Below, piece by piece: positions 15,691-23,007 of a DNA stretch of 34,186 nucleotides (positions within the stretch are counted from its first letter, which is position 1; every line of letters starts with the position of its first letter). A program made the position numbers and the translations under genes. A model generated the notes under the pieces. The model was given only the letters and a program-made list of their open reading frames with translations, searched no databases and had not been told where the DNA came from. Source of the stretch: Caldilinea sp. CFX5 (GTDB lineage: Bacteria; Chloroflexota; Anaerolineae; Caldilineales; Caldilineaceae); NCBI GenBank assembly GCA_021405325.1, contig QWII01000106.1:1-34186 (forward strand), in the 5' to 3' direction.

Positions 15691-15734
15691 CAATGAGCCT
15701 CGAATGAGCCTGTTTTGAGCCTGCTTTGAGCGCC
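15691..15734 (+). promoter_or_regulatory. Four direct repeats at exact 11-bp spacing: probable SARP operator
   Basis: TGAGC starts at 15694, 15705, 15716 and 15727, each in an 11-bp unit of the form nWWTGAGC(C/G)(T/C)n. SARP regulators such as ActII-ORF4 and DnrI are known to bind tandem heptamers (TCGAG-like) with an 11-bp period. The array lies between the SARP-ended regulator and the small peptide gene. About 9 bp further is a possible promoter (TTCTGT 15744-15749, 17 bp, GACAAT 15767-15772). Confidence 0.65.
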
Positions 15735-15905
15735 CGCTGATGCTTCTGTTGATGCCTGCCCCGTGCGACAATGGGGACATCAGACACAAAGCAAGAAGCG
15801 ATGGCGCAACGACCGGTACGAGAGCAACGTACCTACCTGAATCACTGTTGTCGGCCATCAAGCATAGATGTTGAACGAATAGATAACCCAGAAGGAGATT
15901 CTACA

Positions 15906-16025
15906 ATGAAACAGTATCTGAACACCCTGCAAAGCAAGAAGCAAACCCGCCTGATCGTTGCGTTGACTGCGCTAGTCCTCTTTGTTCTGGGCGCTGGTGC
16001 GCCGGCAATTGGCGGCGGTCGCTAA
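15906..16025 (+). CDS. 39-residue peptide with a signal-peptide-like helix and a short Gly-rich tail
   Basis: A GAAGGAG ribosome binding site precedes ATG 15906. The peptide has a basic start (MKQYLNTLQSKKQTR), a hydrophobic helix (LIVALTALVLFVLGAGA) and ends APAIGGGR. A signal-peptidase-type A-x-A (APA) stands five residues before the end, so export and cleavage would release IGGGR. This layout is like the precursors of small signalling peptides (PapR/Phr type), but that is an inference; it could equally be a small membrane-anchored protein. It sits between the SARP operator and the DUF5317 gene, 68 bp before the latter, and is likely the first gene of the regulated operon. Confidence 0.6.
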   Translation: MKQYLNTLQSKKQTRLIVALTALVLFVLGAGAPAIGGGR

Positions 16026-16093
16026 ACCGTTGCGCGGATGAACATTATGGCTCTGCTTGCTTTCCGCACCACGTTCTGCAAGTGAGCTGATCT

Positions 16094-16681
16094 GTGATTT
16101 TACTGATTGCGGTTGTTCTCGGTCTGCTAGCCGGTTGGGTGCGAGCCTGGTATGGTGGCCGACACTTTGCAATACCAGATTTGCGCTTACCCTGGCTAGC
16201 AGCCGTCGCCTTCGTACCCCAATGGCTGGCTTTTTTCGGGGCAGCCACCCGCTCCCGCTTTTCGGATCGCGGCGCGGCCATTGCCCTGGTGACATCACAA
16301 CTGTTGTTGTCCGCCTTTGGTCTGGCGAATCGCCGGCACCCGGCTTTCAAATTATTAACCTTGGGCTTGTTGTTGAATCTGGCTGTCATTACGGCCAACG
16401 GCGGTTTGATGCCCATTAGCCCGGAGACGGTGCGCCGTCTTCTCCCCGATGGCGCGGACAAGCGCTGGCAAACCGGCAAACGCTTTGGTCATACGAAAGA
16501 CCGTGTGCTGGCTGAAGCGGATACACGATTCGCCTGGTTGTCGGATCGTTTTATTCTGGCCGGCTGGCTTCCCAATCGGGTGGCCTATAGTGTTGGTGAT
16601 GTAGTGTTGGCTGTCGGCGCCTGTTGGTTTCTATGGGCTGCCGGTGGCGTACAATCGGATGAGTCGACTGTAGATCAATGA
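16094..16681 (+). CDS. DUF5317 family integral membrane protein
   Basis: This 195-residue protein has about five hydrophobic segments: the N-terminus (ILLIAVVLGLLAGWV), then PWLAAVAFVPQWLAFF, AIALVTSQLLLSAFGLA, FKLLTLGLLLNLAVI and a last one near VGDVVLAVGACWFLWAA. The segment VITANGGLMPISPETVRRLL between helices is the family hallmark. Function is unknown. It starts at GTG 16094 with only a weak ribosome binding site, which suggests translation coupled to upstream reading. It lies between a small exported-type peptide and an Os1348-like protein. If that peptide is processed or transported, this protein is a candidate for the membrane step, but nothing in its sequence shows a protease or transporter motif. 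Confidence 0.8.
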   Translation: MILLIAVVLGLLAGWVRAWYGGRHFAIPDLRLPWLAAVAFVPQWLAFFGAATRSRFSDRGAAIALVTSQLLLSAFGLANRRHPAFKLLTLGLLLNLAVITANGGLMPISPETVRRLLPDGADKRWQTGKRFGHTKDRVLAEADTRFAWLSDRFILAGWLPNRVAYSVGDVVLAVGACWFLWAAGGVQSDESTVDQ

Positions 16682-16696
16682 AAGTGTGAATCGCTC

Positions 16697-17059
16697 ATGA
16701 CTAGCTTGACGCGCTATCCGCAATCGATGAATTATGAAGTGATTGCTCATTCCCTGCCATTGGAAGGGGAGCAAACCACCACACGGAACAATGTCGAGAT
16801 CAATCGGCTGCTGACGGCGGCGGTGGTAAATCGGCGGTTTTGTCGCTTACTACTGAGTAACCCCCTGGCCGCGCTGACCGGCGGCTATCGGGGTGAGGCG
16901 TTCAACCTAAATCCGGGTGAAGTCAAGCGCATTAGTGCGATTCGGGCGACCTCGCTGCGTGATTTTGCCCTGCAACTCCTGGTTACGCTGGAGACAGACA
17001 ATCCGACCGAGGGGGCATATAGTCACGAGCGACAGAGTACAGCTATCTTTGCTGTATAA
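16697..17059 (+). CDS. Os1348/NHLP-clan-like small protein
   Basis: This 120-residue protein contains the segment NRLLTAAVVNRRFCRLLLSN, then PLAALTGGYRG, LNPGEVKRISAIRATSLRDF and ALQLL. That is the pattern of Os1348/nitrile-hydratase-leader-like (NHLP clan) proteins: LL...F...LL-NP-AAL-GY...L...E...I.A.SL.DFA..L. In some bacteria this fold serves as the leader of ribosomally made modified peptides; in others it stands alone. The tail after residue 95 (TDNPTEGAYSHERQSTAIFA) could be a core or simply a disordered end. It starts 15 bp after the DUF5317 stop and closes the operon before the terminator at 17204. No dedicated modifying enzyme is adjacent. Confidence 0.6.
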   Translation: MTSLTRYPQSMNYEVIAHSLPLEGEQTTTRNNVEINRLLTAAVVNRRFCRLLLSNPLAALTGGYRGEAFNLNPGEVKRISAIRATSLRDFALQLLVTLETDNPTEGAYSHERQSTAIFAV

Positions 17060-17203
17060 AGCAGCCGCTTTACGCTGTGTTGGCGCTGACTCTACCTGAG
17101 ACGCCATTTATATTGCACGGCAGCCCATAAAGTAACCTATCTACACCTGAAAAAGTGTTACTTAATGGCGCCGTTGAATATATAACACATTGCTCTTTGC
17201 TTT

Positions 17204-17259
17204 AAAAACCGACTACACAATCTTGCGTATGGTCAGTCCTGGTTGTGGTCGGTTTTTTT
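17204..17259 (+). terminator. Intrinsic terminator closing the peptide/DUF5317/Os1348 operon
   Basis: AAAAACCGAC (17204-17213) pairs with GTCGGTTTTT, and the stem extends through TACA/TGTG. The right arm ends in seven T (17253-17259). It lies about 145 bp after the Os1348-like gene and before the histidine kinase. I saw nothing else in 17060-17203. Confidence 0.75.
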
Positions 17260-17398
17260 ACGCGTCTATCGTGCCGTGAAGTGTGACAGGTTTTTCTAGA
17301 AGTAGGCTTTATGCTGCCTTGCCTGCCTGATGGCGCTGTCACCCTCTGTTGCACGCTGTGTATCTGATTTCTAGGTTTGCTAGTTGCGAGTTTAGACT

Positions 17399-18280
17399 TT
17401 GCATACTTTATCATCTGTCTCCACCGCACCCGAATCTATTGGGGAGAGAAATGGCTATCATCCGCAACCCGCATCGCTCACCCTTTTGCCTGGTTCTTCC
17501 CACATTGTTAGCGCGCCGCCGCTGATCGACCCGGATGCCAAACCGGGCGAACGGTTGCCCTATGCCAAGCCTAGCGACTATGGCGATGATTGGCAGACCA
17601 GCGGTATTCTCCATGACTTTAATAATTTACTGGCCATTATCCTCAGCCACACCAATATTGCCCTCTCTAAACTCCCCAACGATAGCCCGTTGCGCCCGAA
17701 TTTGGAACGGGCTATGCGCGCCACCCGTCGCGCCGCCGATCTCTCAAATCAACTGGCGCTCAACCTCAGCCGCCGCCAGGATGAGGTTGCTTTTTGTGAG
17801 CCGAATGTGGTGGTGCAAGAGGTAATCGATCTTTTGGAACCCAAAATCGCCGCAAAAGCTGAACTTGAGCAGCATTTAGCGGCTGATTTATTTGCCGTTG
17901 CCGTACCCCGTTTGCGTCTACAACAGGTGCTGATGAATTTGGTCTTGAATGCCGTGGAGGCGATCCAAGCGCCGCCTGGCCTGATCACCATTGTCACCAC
18001 CAACCGTTTTTTGGAAGTACAAGGCCCCTTCCGCTTGGGACAGCCGGAGTTGCCCACGGGGCAATATGTCATGCTCCAAGTGAGTGACACGGGGATCGGC
18101 ATGAACCAAGCCATGCTCAACAACATCTTTGAACCATATTTCACTACCAAAGCCACCGGCACCGGCGTTGGCCTCAGCACAACGGTCGGCATTGTTCACA
18201 CCTACCAAGGTGTTATGCAGGTCACCAGCACGCCTGGCGTCGGCTCCACCTTTCGCGTCTTTTTCCCGGCCCTAGAATGA
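17399..18280 (+). CDS. Sensor-less NtrB-type histidine kinase
   Basis: This protein of about 293 residues carries the H-box ILHDFNNLLAIILSHTNIAL (phospho-acceptor His), an N-box QQVLMNLVLNAVEAI, G1 VSDTGIGM, F-box IFEPYFTTK and G2 GTGVGLSTTVGIVHTY. It is thus a complete catalytic core without transmembrane or PAS domains. It must receive its signal through partners or its short N-terminus. The start is unclear: the only in-frame option upstream of the core is TTG 17399, with no ribosome binding site. A well-placed GGGGAGAGAA stands before an out-of-frame ATG (17450) that opens a 24-codon ORF. No response regulator is adjacent. It is separated from the upstream cassette by a terminator. Confidence 0.8.
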   Translation: MHTLSSVSTAPESIGERNGYHPQPASLTLLPGSSHIVSAPPLIDPDAKPGERLPYAKPSDYGDDWQTSGILHDFNNLLAIILSHTNIALSKLPNDSPLRPNLERAMRATRRAADLSNQLALNLSRRQDEVAFCEPNVVVQEVIDLLEPKIAAKAELEQHLAADLFAVAVPRLRLQQVLMNLVLNAVEAIQAPPGLITIVTTNRFLEVQGPFRLGQPELPTGQYVMLQVSDTGIGMNQAMLNNIFEPYFTTKATGTGVGLSTTVGIVHTYQGVMQVTSTPGVGSTFRVFFPALE

Positions 18281-18348
18281 TGCGCCCAGCCCCAGGCAAT
18301 TGATAAAGCCATCAAGCAGCGCCACTACCGCCTACGATTATGCGGCGT

Positions 18349-19353
18349 CTATTCGCTTTTCTGCTGTAAGCGACAATTGGCGTTCGCCAACACCTGCGGG
18401 TTGACAATATGGGATGGCGTCTCGCCGCGCAGCGTCTCGGCCACTCGTTGGGCTGCCTTGCGGGCCAATTCGGCAATGGCGGCGCTGGAATAGAAGGCGG
18501 CGTGGGGCGTGACCAGCACATCACTGCGGTGGAGCAGTGGGTGATTCGGGGGTGGCGGTTCCTGGCTGAGAACATCCAAGGCGGCGCCGGCCAACCAGCC
18601 ATTATCAAGCGCCTTGGCTAACGCATTTTCATCGATGATCGCCCCGCGTGAGGTGTTGATCAGATAGGCGGTCGGTTTCATGTAGCGGAAGGCCCGCGCA
18701 TTGAAGAGATGACGGGTGGCCTCGGTCAACGGCGCGTGGATCGAGATGTAGTCGGCTTCTTGGAGGAGAAAGTCGAGATCCTGGGTGGCAATGTCGGGCG
18801 GGGGAAGGGCGTCAATGGCAATGCGCGGGGTATAGGCGATGATGCGCAAGCCAAAGCCGCGCGCTTTGGGTAACAACGCCTGCGCGCTATTGCCAAAGCC
18901 GATCAAGCCCAAGGTCTGGCCGCGTAACCGCGGCAGGGCGCCTTGGCCCTTGTTGTCCCAACGGCCCTGTTGCGTAGCGCGGTCAAAGCCGACAACGCCA
19001 CGGGCGCAGGCCAGCAGCAGCGCCATGGCATGATCGGAAACTTCCTCGACACAAAAGTCAGGCACGTTGGTGACGACAATACCCTGGGCCGTCGCCCGTT
19101 CGACGGCAATGTTGTCCAGCCCCACACCATAGCGGCTGATGTGGCGACAGCGGGTGGCGGCATCGACTACGGCGGGCGTCACCTGTTTCCAGCAAGTGAG
19201 AATGGCATCGGCCTGGGGCGCTAGTTGCACCAGTTCCGCCTCATCGCCACACTGGGCGACCAGCAGTTGCGCGTCAACGCGGTTGAGAATTGATTGTTCA
19301 ATGGCGAGGGTCGGCCAGGCATAATCGGTAATGAGAACTGTAAACCGGCTCAT
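18349..19353 (-). CDS. D-isomer-specific 2-hydroxyacid dehydrogenase (CtBP-like)
   Basis: This 334-residue NAD-dependent dehydrogenase has the nucleotide loop LGLIGFGNSAQALLPKARGF. The catalytic residues are at the expected sites: Arg in INTSRGAIIDE, Glu in DVLSQEPPP, and His in VTPHAAFYS. The substrate-domain segment SRYGVGLDNIAVERATAQGI is typical of the CtBP/phosphoglycerate-dehydrogenase branch. Substrate is unknown. Its ATG overlaps the stop of the upstream tfoX-like gene by 4 bases, so the two form a minus-strand operon. A second member of the same superfamily is encoded divergently at 19991. Confidence 0.85.
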   Translation of the reverse strand: MSRFTVLITDYAWPTLAIEQSILNRVDAQLLVAQCGDEAELVQLAPQADAILTCWKQVTPAVVDAATRCRHISRYGVGLDNIAVERATAQGIVVTNVPDFCVEEVSDHAMALLLACARGVVGFDRATQQGRWDNKGQGALPRLRGQTLGLIGFGNSAQALLPKARGFGLRIIAYTPRIAIDALPPPDIATQDLDFLLQEADYISIHAPLTEATRHLFNARAFRYMKPTAYLINTSRGAIIDENALAKALDNGWLAGAALDVLSQEPPPPNHPLLHRSDVLVTPHAAFYSSAAIAELARKAAQRVAETLRGETPSHIVNPQVLANANCRLQQKSE

Positions 19354-19724
19354 CGACTGCTCCGTTTCGGTTGGCGTTTGGCTTTGGGTGGGTGCGTAGA
19401 TGCGCGCCGGGCCGCATCATAGGCCAGTCTGGCCCAGTCACACATCTCGTCACTGCTGTCCATCGTCTCTTCGGGGGCGCGATAGTAGGACATCTGCATG
19501 GGTTTACCGGCTTTGCTGTAGGTAAAGGGTTCCAGCTCCCGTTCGATAAAGCGCGCCGCGGTTTGTTCGTCCACTTTGAAGTAGAGCGTGTCATCGGCCA
19601 CCAGACCAAACATCAGCCCATCCCGAAAGAGGCCATAGCCGCCAAACATTCGTTTGGCGCTCACCCCATCCAGCGGCGCCAGCAGTTCCAGCAGGTAATT
19701 GATAAAATCGCGATCAGTTGTCAT
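19350..19724 (-). CDS. TfoX N-terminal domain protein
   Basis: This 124-residue protein consists of the TfoX/Sxy N-terminal domain: LLELLAPLDGVSAKRMFGGY, GLFRDGLMFGLVADDTLYFK and PFTYSKAGKPMQMSYYRAPE, followed by a basic tail (KAKRQPKRSSR). The C-terminal TfoX domain of enterobacterial competence regulators is absent. Stand-alone N-terminal-domain proteins are common in environmental bacteria and their role is unknown; a link to competence should not be assumed. The gene is first in an operon with the 2-hydroxyacid dehydrogenase (4-bp overlap). The Lys/Arg-rich tail could bind nucleic acid. Confidence 0.85.
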   Translation of the reverse strand: MTTDRDFINYLLELLAPLDGVSAKRMFGGYGLFRDGLMFGLVADDTLYFKVDEQTAARFIERELEPFTYSKAGKPMQMSYYRAPEETMDSSDEMCDWARLAYDAARRASTHPPKAKRQPKRSSR

Positions 19725-19737
19725 GGTTTTGTATCAA

Positions 19738-19800
19738 ACGCGAGTAGTATCAGTAGTCCACAGTCGCGTGGTCGCGTAGTCCAGAGTCAGTCTAAGTGCG
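19738..19800. repeat. Low-complexity repeat with GACTACGCGAC words
   Basis: Read on the minus strand, this stretch has GACTCTGGACTACGCGACCA and repeats of GACT(A/G). It shares the word GACTACGCGAC with the stretch at 30635-30675. The remainder of the intergenic region to 19990 is AT-rich and holds the promoter region of the next gene (TATATT near 19963). Confidence 0.5.
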
Positions 19801-19990
19801 ATCTCGGCGATGTTGCGGTCTACTGAGTATAAAAGTACTAGGTTGTAATTATACTATAGTTATACATCATTCTGCGAACTGTTCAAAACGCTTTGACATC
19901 TATGGCTGAATGGGTAACAATATAGTTCATCCCGCCGTGATTTTTGTTATTCACCCAAAAATGCTATATTAGTTAGAAAGACAACAGCTC

Positions 19991-20956
19991 ATGAAACTAA
20001 AAGTGGTCATGCAGTTTGAGTTACGCATGGGGGCAACCGAGCGCATTCGCGAGGTGGCTGATGTGGTGATCGACCCAACGTTGGAACAAGCCGTCGGCGC
20101 TGACATTGTGGTTGCCGGGGGCGGGAAGTTTGACGCCGCCTTTATGGACAAGGCCGGCCCCAACCTGAAGGTGATTGCCAAGCCAGGGATTGGTGTGGAC
20201 AATGTGGATCTCGACGCCGCCACTGCTCGCAATATCTTGGTAGTTCACACGCCTGATGCGCCGACTGAATCCACGGCAGAACATGCCGTTGCCCTCTTGA
20301 TGGCCGTCGCCAAGCGGGTGATGGTGGGTGATATGTCCCTGCGCGGCGACAGCTCGATCCAGCGCAGCGAGATGACCGGCACGGAGTTGCTCGACCGCAA
20401 CCTAGGGGTGGTCGGCTATGGCCGCATTGGCCGGCGCGTGGCGGAAATTTGCGCCCTCGGTTTGCGTATGAAGGTGACCGTCTACGATCCTTATGTCAAG
20501 CTGGATCTGCCGACGCCGGAACGGGTGCGCTTGACGGATGATCTGGATGGCTTGCTGCGCCAATCCGACTTTTTGACGGTCCATGTGCCGTTGATGCCGG
20601 AGACGCGCCACTTCATCGGCGAGCGGGAGATGCGCCTGATGCCCCGTGGCTCCTACTTGATCAACGCCAGTCGCGGCCCGGTGATCGACGAAGCGGCGCT
20701 CATTCGCCTCTTGCAGGAAGGCCATTTCGCCGCCGCCGGTCTGGATGTCTTTGACCCGGAGCCGCCCAAGCCGGACAACCCGCTGCTGAAGATGAAGAAT
20801 GTGGTGGTCACGCCCCATATTGCTTCCAGCACCGATCGCGGCATCTATGCCATGATGCACGGCGTCGCCGACCAGGTGATCCAAATTTGCAACGGCGAAC
20901 GCCCGCCTTCTATTGTCAACAAGATCTGGCCAGGTCGCGTCAAGGCCAAAGTGTAG
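19991..20956 (+). CDS. Phosphoglycerate-dehydrogenase-like 2-hydroxyacid dehydrogenase
   Basis: This 321-residue enzyme has the substrate domain VIAKPGIGVDNVDLDAATAR, the Rossmann loop LGVVGYGRIGRRVAEICAL, and the catalytic Arg (INASRGPVIDE), Glu (DVFDPEPPK) and His (TPHIASSTD). It lacks the C-terminal ACT/regulatory domain of classical SerA, so it is a short, SerA-like 2-hydroxyacid dehydrogenase; serine synthesis or sugar-acid reduction are both possible. It is divergent from the tfoX/dehydrogenase operon, and an AT-rich region between them should contain both promoters. The start ATG 19991 fits the family. No strong ribosome binding site precedes it. Confidence 0.85.
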   Translation: MKLKVVMQFELRMGATERIREVADVVIDPTLEQAVGADIVVAGGGKFDAAFMDKAGPNLKVIAKPGIGVDNVDLDAATARNILVVHTPDAPTESTAEHAVALLMAVAKRVMVGDMSLRGDSSIQRSEMTGTELLDRNLGVVGYGRIGRRVAEICALGLRMKVTVYDPYVKLDLPTPERVRLTDDLDGLLRQSDFLTVHVPLMPETRHFIGEREMRLMPRGSYLINASRGPVIDEAALIRLLQEGHFAAAGLDVFDPEPPKPDNPLLKMKNVVVTPHIASSTDRGIYAMMHGVADQVIQICNGERPPSIVNKIWPGRVKAKV

Positions 20957-21103
20957 TCACCAACTGCATTCCTGGCTCTGCACGCAATGGCTGCGTAAGT
21001 CGTATTCAGAAAAGACTCCAGAAAACCAGGGAGACTTGTCTGTCATTCTGAAAGAATCTCAAGCTCATAATTACGTAGTGTTTTGTCAAATAAGTTGTGA
21101 TTG

Positions 21104-21249
21104 GTAGTAAAGACTGATGAACGTTACGAAAATAAAGCGGTAACTGTAGGTGCGGTTTGTAACCGCACGGTTCCCAGGGAGCAAGTGCGGTTACAAACCG
21201 CACCTACGATTACCGAAACAAATTCCTAACTCCCATTAGTCTTTCCTAC
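21104..21249. mobile_element. MITE-like element, copy B (146 bp), with internal 23-bp perfect palindrome
   Basis: Ends GTAGTAAAGACTGATG (left) and, reversed, GTAGGAAAGACTAATG (right) form imperfect terminal inverted repeats. The outer ~40 bp on each side match copy A at 6852-6963 in the opposite orientation. The core is a perfect 23-bp palindrome (21146-21168 with 21185-21207) absent from copy A. Confidence 0.65.
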
Positions 21250-21285
21250 AGTCAACTTGCCAAGACTTAGTTGATAGAACAATAG

Positions 21286-21416
21286 AAGCTGTTTGAAAAG
21301 TCATAATCAGGGGCTGCAAGAGTGCCGGGGACGGGCCAGAGATCGTTCACAATGACCAGATTGTTGCAGGCCCGTCCCCGACACTCTTGCTCGTTGTCCA
21401 CTTTATCAAACAGCTT
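21286..21416. repeat. Nested inverted repeats (11 bp outer, 22 bp inner)
   Basis: Outer arms AAGCTGTTTGA (21286-21296) and TCAAACAGCTT (21406-21416) enclose inner arms 21316-21337 and 21369-21390. The inner arms pair over 22 bp with one mismatch around a 31-nt loop. Confidence 0.75.
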
Positions 21417-21596
21417 TTTAGAGATTCTTTCAGAATGACAGGCAAGTCCTCTAGATTTTTTGCAAACCCCCTTGGCTACTGTGAAATAGCTTACCATTGG
21501 GCGGGTATAACCGCTTGAGCAGCAGCAGGGTGACGTAGTACAATCTAATTTCTCAATCTCATACGCTCATACATCGATTCAAAAGGAGTTATTGAC

Positions 21597-22091
21597 ATGA
21601 CGACCGCGGCGCCACGAATGCGCCAGTTAGTTGATTGGCGAGCCGCCGTGTGGGCGGGGCTGATCGCCGGCGCCATTTTTCTGTTGGTGAATCTCTTTGT
21701 AACGCCCTTAGTCATCGGCGGCAATGCTTGGGTGATGGTGCGCCTCTTTGCCTCGATCATCCTGGGCGAAGGCATTTTGGCGCCGCCGGCCACCTTTGAT
21801 GGAACGGCGTTACTCGTTGCGCTCATTACCCATTTTGTCCTCTCTGTGGCTTATGCGCTGTTGATCGCCTATATTATTCACCGGGGCGGCCTCATTGCCG
21901 GCATCATCGGCGGCGCGCTGCTGGGGTTGGCGCTCTATAGCATCAACTTTTATACGCTGACCTTTTTCTTCCCCTGGTTTTTTGCCATGCGCAGTGGGGT
22001 CTTTGTCGCCGCGCATCTGCTCTTTGGCGCGTTGGCCGGCGGCATCTACGAAGCGTTCGAAGTCGAAACCTTTGTCCCAGCCAATAATTAA
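21597..22091 (+). CDS. Four-helix integral membrane protein, function unknown
   Basis: This 164-residue protein has about four hydrophobic segments: AAVWAGLIAGAIFLLVNLFV, ALLVALITHFVLSVAYALLI, GLIAGIIGGALLGLALYSIN and GVFVAAHLLFGALAGGIYEA. A hydrophilic loop with a short hydrophobic stretch (MVRLFASIILGEGILAPPA) lies between the first two. No enzymatic motif is seen. AAAGGAG stands ten bases before ATG 21597. It precedes an M48 protease by 73 bp; a small hairpin (AATTAATGG 22086-22094 with CCATTAATT 22120-22128) between them may separate the two units or tune read-through. The family is not recognised beyond being a conserved-looking membrane protein. Confidence 0.7.
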   Translation: MTTAAPRMRQLVDWRAAVWAGLIAGAIFLLVNLFVTPLVIGGNAWVMVRLFASIILGEGILAPPATFDGTALLVALITHFVLSVAYALLIAYIIHRGGLIAGIIGGALLGLALYSINFYTLTFFFPWFFAMRSGVFVAAHLLFGALAGGIYEAFEVETFVPANN

Positions 22092-22164
22092 TGGAAAACA
22101 ATGAATGATTAATTATTGTCCATTAATTGCTGTTACGCCTAATAAAGTGTAGGAGGAATCAGTT

Positions 22165-23004
22165 ATGGTTTCGCGACGTCCGATGCACTATCGCCCTGCA
22201 CCGGGGGGCCGGAGCGGCGGCGGTGGCCGCCTGTTGATCGCCCTGGTCATGGTGGCGATTGCTCTCTTTTCCTATTTTTCATCCAGCGTCTTCAACCCGG
22301 TGACCGGCGAAAATCAACATGTGAGCATTACCCCCCGCCAGGAAATTGCGTTGGGCTTGCAGGCCGTACCGGAGATGATGCAACAATTTGGCGGCGAATA
22401 TCCTGATCCGGAATTACAAGCTTATATTGATCAAGTGGGCCAGCGCATCGTGCAAAACAGCGCGGCGAAAGATACGGAATGGCAATTTGACTTTCATCTC
22501 CTGCGCGACCCGGAGACGCTCAATGCCTTTGCGCTGCCCGGTGGACAAATTTTTATTACCGCGGCGCTCTATCAACAGATGACGACGGAAGGGCAACTAG
22601 CCGGCGTGTTGGGTCATGAAATCGGCCACGTTGTCGCCCGGCATGGCGCCCAACGCATTGCCAAACAGGAGTTGACGGAAGGATTGACCGGCGCTGTGGT
22701 GGTCGCCTCCGGGGATGCGCGCACCGCGCAAATGGCCGCTATGGTCGGCCAGATGGTCAATATGAAGTATGGACGGGATGATGAATTGCAATCGGATCGG
22801 CTGGGTGTGCGCTTTATGAGCGAAGCCGGCTATGATCCACGCGCCATGATTGATGTGATGAAAATTTTGGCTGCTTCGCGCGGCGGCGCTGAACAACCGG
22901 AATTTTTCAGCACCCACCCCAACCCGGAAAATCGCATCGCCCGCATCGAAGAGGCGATTGCCGAACTCTTCCCGAATGGGGTGCCGAATAACTTAGAGAA
23001 GTAG
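22165..23004 (+). CDS. M48 family zinc metalloprotease, membrane-anchored
   Basis: This 279-residue protein has an N-terminal transmembrane anchor (LLIALVMVAIALFSYFSSSV, about 22-41) that would place the catalytic domain outside the cytoplasm. The zinc site is HEIGH at 151-155, with the third ligand Glu in DDELQSDRLGVRFM (about 208). NAFALPGGQIFITAALYQQM is the conserved active-site strand of the BepA/YfgC and Oma1-like branch. It probably takes part in quality control of envelope proteins. TAGGAGGAAT before ATG 22165 supports the start. It converges with the EF-G-like gene, and an imperfect palindrome serves as spacer and likely terminator. Confidence 0.9.
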   Translation: MVSRRPMHYRPAPGGRSGGGGRLLIALVMVAIALFSYFSSSVFNPVTGENQHVSITPRQEIALGLQAVPEMMQQFGGEYPDPELQAYIDQVGQRIVQNSAAKDTEWQFDFHLLRDPETLNAFALPGGQIFITAALYQQMTTEGQLAGVLGHEIGHVVARHGAQRIAKQELTEGLTGAVVVASGDARTAQMAAMVGQMVNMKYGRDDELQSDRLGVRFMSEAGYDPRAMIDVMKILAASRGGAEQPEFFSTHPNPENRIARIEEAIAELFPNGVPNNLEK

Positions 23005-23007
23005 GAC

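Larger units (their letters stand above)
20957..21596. other. Repeat-rich intergenic region without genes
   Basis: Some 640 bp hold no credible gene. From left to right there are a 30-bp word (21031-21060) repeated inverted at 21421-21450 (27 of 30 identical), a MITE-like element (21104-21249), and a nested pair of inverted repeats (21286-21416). Short frames here are by-products of the repeats. Confidence 0.7.

Noticed and set aside
19350..19724. Competence regulator TfoX
   Set aside because: Only the N-terminal TfoX domain is present; stand-alone forms have no proven role in competence.
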